Below, piece after piece: positions 37,855-45,806 of a stretch of 64,000 nucleotides of DNA; position 1 is the first letter of the stretch, and each line of letters begins with the position of its first letter. The DNA is from Balneolales bacterium (GTDB lineage Bacteria > Bacteroidota > Rhodothermia > Balneolales > Cyclonatronaceae). Position numbers and translations under genes: made by a program. Location: NCBI GenBank assembly GCA_020832405.1, contig JAFIET010000002.1:1-64000 (forward strand), written 5' to 3'. The notes below the pieces were generated by a model. That model was not told the origin of the DNA. It was given only the letters and a program-made list of their open reading frames with translations, and ran no database searches.

Positions 37855-38472
37855 ATGAAGCAAACTATTCTTGTTGCTGAAGAAATTTCAGGCGAAATGA
37901 GCTATGATACTTATCGTGAAATGACAGATGCGTTGCTCGCCGCCGGCAAAACGACCGGCAGCAATCATTCAGAAATGATGATCAATTACACCAAAATGAA
38001 CGTGACGCGCATGAAGCGGATCGATAAGCACATCGCGCTGAACACGGAGCTTGCCGGTTTTGCCGCAGCTTTAGAGCGGCCGCAGCGCTGGGTTGTGCTC
38101 ACCGAGCCCTGGTGCGGCGATGCGGCGCAGATCTTGCCGGTATTTAATAAAGTGGCGGAAGCTTCAAACGGATATATTGAGCTCGTGCTGCTGCTGCGTG
38201 ATCATCACGAGGAGCTGATGAACAGATACCTTACCAACGGCGGAAAGTCGATTCCCAAACTCATCGTGTCCGACCGCGAAACCGGTGAGGAGCTGTTTAA
38301 CTGGGGCCCGAGACCGGCGGCCGCGCAGAAGCTTTTCCTGGAGCTTAAAACAGCGCAAGCCCCGTTTACGGAGCTTGCGGAAAAACTGCATAAGTGGTAC
38401 GCCGATGACAAAACTGCTTCGACGCAGGCAGAGTTGCTGCGCTTTCTGATGATGTTTACTTCAGAACCGTAA
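37855..38472 (+). CDS. thioredoxin-fold protein with a single-Cys WCGD motif
   Basis: This 205-residue cytoplasmic protein has a thioredoxin-like core from about residue 80. The active-site position reads 'EPWCGDAAQ', one Cys followed by Gly-Asp, not CxxC. The downstream 'GGKSIPKLIVSD' has the expected cis-proline. This WCGDA type is frequent in Bacteroidota relatives and is called a thioredoxin family protein; a reductase, peroxidase or bacilliredoxin-like role is possible but unproven. The gene overlaps the 3' end of the convergent secreted-protein gene by 17 bp. Confidence 0.78.
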   Translation: MKQTILVAEEISGEMSYDTYREMTDALLAAGKTTGSNHSEMMINYTKMNVTRMKRIDKHIALNTELAGFAAALERPQRWVVLTEPWCGDAAQILPVFNKVAEASNGYIELVLLLRDHHEELMNRYLTNGGKSIPKLIVSDRETGEELFNWGPRPAAAQKLFLELKTAQAPFTELAEKLHKWYADDKTASTQAELLRFLMMFTSEP

Positions 38473-39613
38473 ACCGCCCGAACGCTGTGGTTTGCACGCC
38501 GCTCTGGTTTCCGGTTGCTGTTACCCGATAGCTGTACATACCGGATGCCAGCGCGGATGCATCAAAGGGAAGGTGATGTGCGCCTGAGCTGAAGCCCGCT
38601 GAGGCAGCAACCGCAACCCGCCGACCCTGCAGGTCAAATACTTCAATGAGCACCTGTGCGCTTTCACTCAGTTCAAATACCAAATTCGTGGTGGGGTTGA
38701 ACGGGTTGGGATAGTTGGGATGAAGGGAAATCAGCCCGGCAATTTCAGCATTTCCAGGTGCCGGTATGCTTGTACCGGGAACTTCGGTGAGCGACTGCTT
38801 CTCATAAATGCTGCCATTTATGTCAGCAATGGGCTGGTTAATATCAAAAATGCTCAGTACGATGGCAATGGAAGTCGGGGGAAGCTCTTCATAAACAAGC
38901 CCGAAGCCTTCAGCCATATAAAACTCCGGCCCGAATGATTCGAGGATGGGTATTGTGAAGGGCTGCGGGCCGAAAATCGGCACCACAACTGTGAGGGTAA
39001 CGTCAAGGTTTAAAGCGAGCCTGCCGCCTTCTGCTGTGAATACGCCCAGGCTGTTGTTGAAATTTCGGGGCTGCAAACGCTCATAGTTGAGGCTGATGTC
39101 AATATCCACTGAGTCGCCCAGGGTAATACCGGTTGGCAGGTCGATAAGGTCCAGTATTTCCTCAGGCAATTCGATGCGCAGGTTTTGGGCAGCAAGTTCA
39201 ACACTTGTGCCCGGGGCAACATCAAGGTTGATGAGGTCAACATCAGCATCGAAATCAACCGGCAGGCCGAAATCATCGAGAGCGCTGAGGTCAATTAAAT
39301 CGCTGAGAGCTGCAAATGCACGCGAGCCTTCGGTACGGATCACACGCTGTGCCAGCGGAGGGTAGGGTGAGATGCTGTAAAACAGGATTTCAGAGGCTAA
39401 ATCGCCTTCAAAGCCGACTGTTTCCTGAGAGGTGAAGAGGCTGTCTGCAACCACATTGTCATCAACATCGGTTACAATCACGCGCCACTGCGATTCAAAG
39501 GCGGCATCGGTTTGGGCGGGAAACAAGACGGAAGCCTGCTGTGCCTGAGCTGGTAAAATGCTGATAAACAGCATCAGCGCCAGGGCAGAAAAGAGCGTAG
39601 CGGATAATTTCAT
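38456..39613 (-). CDS. secreted protein with C-terminal sorting domain
   Basis: This 385-residue exported protein has a signal peptide ending near PAQAQ (residue 24). The central part is beta-rich with no family I recognise. The C-terminal sorting domain starts with 'HPNYPNPFNPTTNLVFEL' and ends RFTVLK, the type IX-style tail also seen in the protease at 27687. The middle repeats hydrophobic 'LDLINLDVAPG'-like strands that suggest a beta-sandwich cell-surface protein. It lies 26 bp after the larger secreted protein on the same strand, so the two probably form an operon. Substrate or binding partner is unknown. Confidence 0.82.
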   Translation of the reverse strand: MKLSATLFSALALMLFISILPAQAQQASVLFPAQTDAAFESQWRVIVTDVDDNVVADSLFTSQETVGFEGDLASEILFYSISPYPPLAQRVIRTEGSRAFAALSDLIDLSALDDFGLPVDFDADVDLINLDVAPGTSVELAAQNLRIELPEEILDLIDLPTGITLGDSVDIDISLNYERLQPRNFNNSLGVFTAEGGRLALNLDVTLTVVVPIFGPQPFTIPILESFGPEFYMAEGFGLVYEELPPTSIAIVLSIFDINQPIADINGSIYEKQSLTEVPGTSIPAPGNAEIAGLISLHPNYPNPFNPTTNLVFELSESAQVLIEVFDLQGRRVAVAASAGFSSGAHHLPFDASALASGMYSYRVTATGNQSGVQTTAFGRFTVLK

Positions 39614-39639
39614 AAACAGATTGATTGGTGAAAATTTCG

Positions 39640-42303
39640 TTAGCGCAATCTAATCATTTTACGGGCTTCAGTAAAAGATTCGTTGCTGTTTACAGCATCA
39701 GCACGGAGGCGGTAAAAGTAAGTGCCGTTGGCCATCCATCTCGATTCCCACTCATATTCGTGAATACCGGCTTCAAGGGAGGTGTTGCTGAGCATGGTAC
39801 CTACAAGCCGCCCCTGTATGTCATGAATGGTGAGCTCAACAACGGAAGCTTCAGGAAGTATAAAGCTGATGGTGGTACGCTGGCGGAAGGGATTGGGGAA
39901 GTTTGGGGACAGGCTGAAGTCGTCGAGGCGCAGGCCCACAAAAACTTCGTTGCTGAGCACCGAGCCGCCCGGGTTGGAAACCCGCACGGTGTACACGCCT
40001 TCGTCGGCGTTACCCATATCTGTGATCTGGTAAAAATTGCGGTTTTCGCCGTAGAGCGGAAGCCCGTTTCTGAACCACTGGAATACGGGTTCCGGCACGC
40101 CTGTTGCGCCGACTTCAAGGGTTAAGTTTCCGCCCGGCGTAACCATGGCCGGCTGCGGCTGCAGGGTAATTACCGGTGCTTCAACAGGCCCGTCGTACTT
40201 GCCCGTGATCCGGACGGATGCAATCATGTTGTTGCGGTTGCTGTACCTGAACCATGCAGGGTTGTTCGCGCTGGGCGGCTCTACGAACAGTCGCGTGCGC
40301 GCGGGGAAGTAGTTCGGATTGCCGGGGTTCTCGCTGCCGCTGTCGAGCAGGAATTCCACTCTTGAAGCCGGACTCATCACCTCAAATACGATGAAAAAAT
40401 CCTGCTCCCCGACCGTGCGCCAGTCGGCTGAGCTCACATTTATACTGTTTGCACCGCGTACAAGCTGACTTACGGGCACCGTTACCGCATCAATTTCAGT
40501 TCCGGGGATGGGGTCGCTGGCCGGGCCTGCAAGCTGATGCAGGCTGATGCGCAGGTCGTCGCTGCCAACAAGGCTTGAGTCGCGGCCGTTAACGGTGAAC
40601 CTTACTTCCGTAATGCGGCCTGATACGTTTGGTGAAAACCGTTTTGCAAGTTTGCGGATGCCGCGGCGGTCCTGCTGGGCCGGGTTGCCGGGTAGCTCTG
40701 CAAATGCTGTGGGCTGACCCGCGTAGGTGAGCGTCTGGGTTACAATCGGGAGCGTATCCCAGCTTGCGGTGTAGCTGAATGACTGCGACGGAGTGTTGAG
40801 CGGGGAAAAAGCAGGGCCGGCATCGGGCTCAAAAGATGCGGGTACGGAAATGACAGGGGGCTCGGCTGCAACAGCCGTGAGAATCACACGCTCGAAGGGT
40901 CCGGGCAGCTCGTAAGCGCCGGGATTGAGGAAGAGCACTTCCGGATCCTGATTAACATCTTCCGGGAAGGTTATCACCGCGAAGCGGACGCCGTCGGCTC
41001 CTCCGAAACTGAGGTTCATATTTTCGACGCCGATAAATTCGCTGTACTCGGCGCCTCCGTAAAGCAGGTCAGAACTGCGGCCGGCTTCCGTCTGACCGCT
41101 GAAATACTGAAAGGTCGGGAAGGTGACCCGGTTTGAGCGGCGGCGGATATCCGTATAGGCAAACCGCGTGTTGCCGCCAATGGCGCGGTTGATGAAATTG
41201 GCGATATGGAAATCCACAAGAATTTCTTCGAAGGTGAGGTCCTGTGCCGCTGCCAGGGTTTCGTAGGCCTGAAGGCGCCCGCCATCCGCGCGGGTGATGG
41301 CGCCGGTGGCTTCTGCGCCGAAGCGCTCAAACAGGTAGGAGTGCAGCAGCGAGGCCCGCTGATAGTCGATGAGCACCTCGGGGGAGTTGCGCCGCCAGCT
41401 GTAGAGTTCCTGATCGATTTCCAGCGGATCGGAGAGGTAGTTGGGGCTGCGGCCTGCAAAACCGGTGAGAAGCTCTGCCCACTCGCTCTGCCCCTCATTT
41501 TGGAAAATGTGCAGGGCGCCGTAGTTGGCGTGAATCAGGTGTTGCAGCTCGTGAGATGCCACGCTCCGAACCCGCTGTGTGTTTACCTGCCCGTCGTTGT
41601 AAATCAGCGGCGTCGAGTTCAGGTAGATGATGTCGGTGCCGTTGCTGTTGCTGTTGCCGGGGGTGAGATCGACGGGGTCGAAGAAACCGGCCACAAAGCC
41701 GCGGTTGCTGCCGGGCGTCCAGCCGTCGATTACATCGGTGATGAGGATGTTGAGGATGCCCGAGCCGTCAACATTTGGCATGTTGCCGAAAACTTCGGTA
41801 TTGATGGAAATGATGCCGCGCTCAGGGGCAATGGAAAGCTCAGGGGTGCTGTGGCTCATTGCTTCGAGCAGGCCGTCGATCACTTCCTGATTGACTTTGT
41901 CCGGGGCGAATTCTCCGTTTTCGACCCAGATACGGATGTCGCTGCTGAGGCCGCGAAGCGTGAAGCCGACCGTGCGCCAGGTATTATTGGTGAGGTTCCT
42001 GACCCGGAAGTTGCGGGTATCGCCTACGGATGCTTCCGTGAGCAGGCTCTCGAAAAGGGCGCCTTTGGGCTGCATGCGCCGCAGTTCGCGGTACTGCCGC
42101 AGGGCTTCGATGGAAATCTCATCCTGCAAAATGCCGTCGGCGCTGCACATCATGCGGGACTGCTGACCCAGCTCAAGGCGGTCCCAGAAATTCAGGTGCC
42201 CGGCGGAGCCTTCGAAGGGTACGGTTTGGGTAACAAATTGGGCCGAAGCAGCCGGAAACAGCCCGGCAAGCAGCAGGCTCAGAAGCAGAAGAAATTTTGC
42301 CAT
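39640..42303 (-). CDS. secreted metallopeptidase-like protein with Ig and sorting domains
   Basis: This 887-residue exported protein has a signal peptide ending near AASAQ (residue 21). A gluzincin-like zinc motif is present at about residues 254-258 (SHELQHLIH), with a downstream glutamate in NEGQSEWAE, so it is a plausible metalloprotease. A beta-sandwich region comes next. An Ig-like domain follows at about 720-800 ('VTPGGNLTLEVGATGVPEPVFQWFRNG' to 'DEGVYTVRVSNPGG'). The last 80 residues are a sorting domain beginning 'LSPNFPNPFRQRTTISF'. It is the first gene of a two-gene unit with the secreted protein at 38456. It probably acts outside the cell; the substrate is unknown. Confidence 0.83.
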   Translation of the reverse strand: MAKFLLLLSLLLAGLFPAASAQFVTQTVPFEGSAGHLNFWDRLELGQQSRMMCSADGILQDEISIEALRQYRELRRMQPKGALFESLLTEASVGDTRNFRVRNLTNNTWRTVGFTLRGLSSDIRIWVENGEFAPDKVNQEVIDGLLEAMSHSTPELSIAPERGIISINTEVFGNMPNVDGSGILNILITDVIDGWTPGSNRGFVAGFFDPVDLTPGNSNSNGTDIIYLNSTPLIYNDGQVNTQRVRSVASHELQHLIHANYGALHIFQNEGQSEWAELLTGFAGRSPNYLSDPLEIDQELYSWRRNSPEVLIDYQRASLLHSYLFERFGAEATGAITRADGGRLQAYETLAAAQDLTFEEILVDFHIANFINRAIGGNTRFAYTDIRRRSNRVTFPTFQYFSGQTEAGRSSDLLYGGAEYSEFIGVENMNLSFGGADGVRFAVITFPEDVNQDPEVLFLNPGAYELPGPFERVILTAVAAEPPVISVPASFEPDAGPAFSPLNTPSQSFSYTASWDTLPIVTQTLTYAGQPTAFAELPGNPAQQDRRGIRKLAKRFSPNVSGRITEVRFTVNGRDSSLVGSDDLRISLHQLAGPASDPIPGTEIDAVTVPVSQLVRGANSINVSSADWRTVGEQDFFIVFEVMSPASRVEFLLDSGSENPGNPNYFPARTRLFVEPPSANNPAWFRYSNRNNMIASVRITGKYDGPVEAPVITLQPQPAMVTPGGNLTLEVGATGVPEPVFQWFRNGLPLYGENRNFYQITDMGNADEGVYTVRVSNPGGSVLSNEVFVGLRLDDFSLSPNFPNPFRQRTTISFILPEASVVELTIHDIQGRLVGTMLSNTSLEAGIHEYEWESRWMANGTYFYRLRADAVNSNESFTEARKMIRLR

Positions 42304-42733
42304 CTAATCAGGTGGGCTAAACAAATGAGCGGTTGAGGTATTACCAAAAACTGAAACTACTACAAACTTCGATAAGCCAAAATAGTTCTTTTGGGATTCA
42401 AATCCGCAGTTTTCCCGGAATGCGACAGGCGGACGGGTGATGTAATTGGGGCAGGTCGATTTTCGTCGCGCGATTACAGGCGTCGGGTTTAGCACCTGCG
42501 GTTTTGCTGTTTTGGGATGTGGGAGAAGCCGGAAGCACATCCCCCGATAAAGAAATGCTGAATTTTGAGAGGAAGCAGGCTCTGGTTTTCCCGGAATACG
42601 ACAGGCGGGCGGGTGATGTGATTGGGGCAGGTCGATTTCCGTCGCGCGATTACTGAAGTCGGGTTTAGCACCTGCGGTTTTGCTGTTTTGGGATGCGGGA
42701 GAAGCCGGAAGCACATCCCCCGATAAAAAAAAC
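42304..42733. other. gene-less stretch filled mostly by a tandem repeat
   Basis: These 430 bases lie between the stop of the HD-domain gene and the start of the secreted metallopeptidase-like gene (both minus). About 320 bases are an imperfect tandem duplication. Open frames across it translate the same repeat twice and are not genes. The remaining 100 bases must hold the promoter of the secreted-protein operon. Confidence 0.7.
42410..42731 (-). repeat. imperfect tandem repeat, period 176 bp, about 1.8 copies
   Basis: Unit 1 runs from 42410 to 42585 and unit 2 from 42586 to about 42731; both begin ttttcccggaat. Over about 145 bp the units differ at only around ten positions. Each ends in ccggaagcacatcccccgat followed by an A-rich run, the core of the dispersed repeat also found after tdh. 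Unit 2 ends 3 bp from the HD-gene stop. Confidence 0.85.
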
Positions 42734-43999
42734 TCAGGATTTGAGTTCTTTGAGGTGGATGGCGTAGTGTTTCACGATGGGGTGGCTGAGAGCTTCGATA
42801 TGGCGGGCGTCGGCGGCTTTGGAGAATTCGACGGCTACGCCGGGCTGCTCCATAATGTAGATGCCGGAGCGCTCGAAGCGGTAGGCCTCGTTGCGGGTTT
42901 CGGTGGTGCCGAAGTAGTAGCCCGCGGTTTTTTCGTCGAAGGGCATGCGCATGCTCCGCAGGATTTTGGAGGTCGCGAGGCGGTAGCGGTGTTTATCTTC
43001 AGGGCTGAGCTTGTTGTTGAGTGCAGTGGCACGGAAGAAGCGGCGGTTTAGGAAACGCGTGCAGAGGTCGGCGAGGATGGGGTCTTTTTCGTGCTGCCAG
43101 AATTTGAGGCACATGAGCACATCGGCATCGTCGAGCATCACGTAGTGCTGCAGCAGCTCCTGAGAGATCCCTTTTTTTGCGCTGGGGCGCTGCTCAAGAA
43201 AATAGCGGATGGCCTGCGACGGGAAGTTGAGCTGATAGCCTTCGGTTACGAGATCGGCGGCGCGCCGGAAGACTGAGCGGATGAGCATATCGGCGCTGAG
43301 CACGGTTTTGTGCAGGTACACCTGCATGTACATGAAGCGCCGGGCCATGATGTAGTTTTCGACCGCGTAGATGCCTTTTTTCTCGATCACGATGCTGCCG
43401 TTGTGCACGCGCAGGGTTTTGATGATGCGGTCGATGCCGATGGAGCCTTCGAGCACGCCGGTGTAGAAGCTGTCGCGCTTGATGTAATCGAGGCGGTCGG
43501 CATCGAGCTGGGAGGAGATGAGCTGATGCAGGAAGGGCTTGGAGTACTGATCGGTGAAAATCTGAATGGCGGTTTCGAGCCCGCCATTGAACTCAGCGTT
43601 GAGCTGCTTCATGAGGGCGAGGGTCATCATCTCATGGTTGAAATCGGCCACGAGGGTGTGCTCGAGGGTGTGCGAAAACGGGCCGTGACCAATATCGTGC
43701 AGAAGGATGGCGGCAAGTACGCCCTCAACTTCCTGATTGTTGATGGTGGTGTTTTTGTCGCGCAGGGTCGTGAGCATTTTGAGCATGAGCCCGACCGCGC
43801 CGAGGGCGTGGGAAAAACGCGAGTGCTCGGCGCCCGGAAATACGGTGTAGGCAAGCCCCAGCTGACGGATGCGTCTGAGCCGCTGCACATACGGGTGATC
43901 GAGCAGCCGCAGGGTTTGCCCCTTGGGCACGTGCACAAAGCCGTGGATGGGATCGGTAAAGACTTTGTAGAGCTGGTCTTTTTTATTTTCTGAAAGCAA
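42734..43999 (-). CDS. HD-domain phosphohydrolase, dGTPase-like
   Basis: This cytoplasmic HD-superfamily enzyme is related to SAMHD1/dGTPase-like dNTP triphosphohydrolases. The metal-binding HD motif is intact: His in 'AEHSRFSHALGAVG', then 'LLHDIGHGPFSHTLEH' and a late Asp in 'QLDADRLDYIKRDSFYTG'. The N-terminal 'YKVFTDPIHGFVHVP' is diagnostic of this branch. No ATG fits: the open frame begins with TTG at 44080. I place the start at the TTG at 43999, just before the conserved part, giving about 421 residues; the longer form is possible. Its dNTP-hydrolysing activity is inferred. It stands alone. Confidence 0.85.
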   Translation of the reverse strand: MLSENKKDQLYKVFTDPIHGFVHVPKGQTLRLLDHPYVQRLRRIRQLGLAYTVFPGAEHSRFSHALGAVGLMLKMLTTLRDKNTTINNQEVEGVLAAILLHDIGHGPFSHTLEHTLVADFNHEMMTLALMKQLNAEFNGGLETAIQIFTDQYSKPFLHQLISSQLDADRLDYIKRDSFYTGVLEGSIGIDRIIKTLRVHNGSIVIEKKGIYAVENYIMARRFMYMQVYLHKTVLSADMLIRSVFRRAADLVTEGYQLNFPSQAIRYFLEQRPSAKKGISQELLQHYVMLDDADVLMCLKFWQHEKDPILADLCTRFLNRRFFRATALNNKLSPEDKHRYRLATSKILRSMRMPFDEKTAGYYFGTTETRNEAYRFERSGIYIMEQPGVAVEFSKAADARHIEALSHPIVKHYAIHLKELKS

Positions 44000-44320
44000 A
44001 AGCCTGAAATTGGTTGATTGAGATGAAGCGCCCGGGCCGGAATGGTTAAACTGCTGCAAGATAAGAAGGAAGCAGGCCAAACTCGCTTAATTGTGGCGGT
44101 TTAGTTTTTGTGATGCCAGCAGGGGGGTTAAAACCGGGCGGGCTATTGACATTTTTTGCGTGATAGGTTTAATTAAGGGCAGTGTTACTTCCTGATAAAC
44201 CGTTCGGTGTGCAGATCCGGTACTTTTAACGTTTAGGGTTTACCTGAGGCCGCAGACTTCTGCTCTCAGGACAGGTACGGAGCTGACAATTTAAACCGGG
44301 CATCAGCAACAGTGTATTCT

Positions 44321-45055
44321 ATGAAAGCAGATTTATCTCTCGATTTTTTCACTCAGGTGAATGATGATTTTGAAAAGCGGCAGTATCTGCTGCTCGGCAA
44401 CCTGAAAGCGGTGAAGCAGGCGTTCAAAATGAACCTGCTGTATCCGTATCTGGGCAGGCTGATTGAGCTGCGTGAGCAGTTACAGCAGGTTCTCGACGGA
44501 TTTTCGTTGGTTGAAAACGGAGGTCCGCGCCGGATAAAGAGTATTAACCTGGAAGAGAAGCGAATCGAGTTTGAATCAGTATTGCCGGAAAAGCTGGATC
44601 TTGGGGCGGTAAAAGAGTTCATCCGCTGGGCTCAGCCGCTTATTACGGAGGCCATTAAAGAGGGCGTGAGCATTTACGAATTTGTGGATGAAAACCTGAG
44701 TGTGGATCAGGTAGGCATACAGCCGGCGTATCAGGATGAGGGCTATTTTTTCATGCCGGATTATGAAGCCGGCGGGTTAATGCTGTTTCGCTACGAGCTC
44801 TCCATTTATTCGGATGCGCGTGAGCGCTACCGCTCGCTGAAAACAACCCTCGTGAAGAAAATGAGTGAGGGCACGGCAGCGCAGGAAGACCCTGCGAGCA
44901 TAAAGCTGAATCTGATCCGGGAGTACCGAGACCTGCCGAATCCGGCAACCTTTGCGTTCCACAGCCCGATTGCGTTTGCCTTTGAGCAGACGCTTTTCCC
45001 GGTAGCACGCCGGCGCCTGCTTCGGATACTGCATGAAGCTCAGGGCAGGGGATAA
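44321..45055 (+). CDS. conserved hypothetical protein
   Basis: This protein of about 244 residues matches no family I recognise. It is soluble, helical and charged, with a repeat-free sequence. Visible features are an N-terminal helical stretch ('FEKRQYLLLGNLKAVKQAFKMNLLYPYLGRLIELREQL'), a central 'FVDENLSVDQVGIQPAYQDEGYFFMPDY' segment and a C-terminal 'FPVARRRLLRILHEA'. There is no signal peptide or membrane span. I chose the ATG at 44321 over a GTG three codons upstream. It ends 9 bp from the convergent thioesterase gene. The coding signal is strong (long frame, ordinary codon use), so the gene is real even though its function is unknown. Confidence 0.75.
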   Translation: MKADLSLDFFTQVNDDFEKRQYLLLGNLKAVKQAFKMNLLYPYLGRLIELREQLQQVLDGFSLVENGGPRRIKSINLEEKRIEFESVLPEKLDLGAVKEFIRWAQPLITEAIKEGVSIYEFVDENLSVDQVGIQPAYQDEGYFFMPDYEAGGLMLFRYELSIYSDARERYRSLKTTLVKKMSEGTAAQEDPASIKLNLIREYRDLPNPATFAFHSPIAFAFEQTLFPVARRRLLRILHEAQGRG

Positions 45056-45064
45056 ACTGCTGCC

Positions 45065-45517
45065 TTAGGCCTGGCTGTTTTTGCGGACTGCCCGGTTGGA
45101 GATTACAGCCATGGTGCAGCGGCCGGTACACACATGCTTACCGGTTTCGGTGTACACATCGTACTGCCAAACCTGCGTGCTTGCTCCTCTGTGGATGGGT
45201 CTGGCGATGCCGGTAACGGTGCCGGAGCGCACGGCCCGCAGGTGGTTCGCATTAATTTCGAGCCCCACGGCCGACTGCGTCTGCTGATCTACGTTCAGCC
45301 ATGCGCCCACCGAGCAGATCGTTTCGCCCAGCGCAACCGAAGCCCCCCCGTGAAGCAGACCGAAAGGCTGAACCGTGTTTTCATTTACGGGCATAGTTGC
45401 CTGCACTTCATCCCTGAAAAGGGATGTAAATGTAATACCGAGGGCATGCCCCATGTTCCGGCTTTTTTGATTCAAAAAAGCGGTTACAATTTCCTGTAAA
45501 TCGTCCTGAATATTCAT
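45065..45517 (-). CDS. hotdog-fold acyl-CoA thioesterase, PaaI/MenI type
   Basis: This 150-residue single-hotdog protein hydrolyses acyl-CoA esters. The signature 'QPFGLLHGGASVALGETICSVGAW' holds the catalytic Glu, and 'VGLEINANHLRAVRSGTVTGIARPIHRGASTQVWQYDV' is typical of the PaaI/YdiI/MenI group. Members act on phenylacetyl-CoA or on 1,4-dihydroxy-2-naphthoyl-CoA in menaquinone synthesis; the sequence does not decide between them. The frame is open to 45616, but the ATG at 45517 gives the family's usual length and start. It diverges from the acyl-CoA synthetase gene. Confidence 0.88.
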   Translation of the reverse strand: MNIQDDLQEIVTAFLNQKSRNMGHALGITFTSLFRDEVQATMPVNENTVQPFGLLHGGASVALGETICSVGAWLNVDQQTQSAVGLEINANHLRAVRSGTVTGIARPIHRGASTQVWQYDVYTETGKHVCTGRCTMAVISNRAVRKNSQA

Positions 45518-45806
45518 TATTAGCTTTGAAACTACGGCCAAATATGGCATATTAACACTGTTGACTGCAGAGAAAGGTACCTCTAAATCCTCACCAAAAC
45601 CAACATGCTTCGGCAATAGTTTTTTTTAACTCCTTGCACATGCAGTTTTTACTAATGAGTTGAATTTACGGGGTTTTCCTTAATCCGCGAGCTTATGACG
45701 TATCTTATGCTGACCGGTAAAAATGCATAAGTACAGCGGTTTCTCTTTTGTCGGTAGCTGTGCATCCATAACACAACACTCAATCTAATCAAAAAATCTG
45801 CTTACT

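Noticed and set aside
42304-42716. Two open frames of 136 and 75 codons over the tandem repeat
   Set aside because: They translate the same repeat twice, overlap one another and have no family; the DNA repeat explains them.
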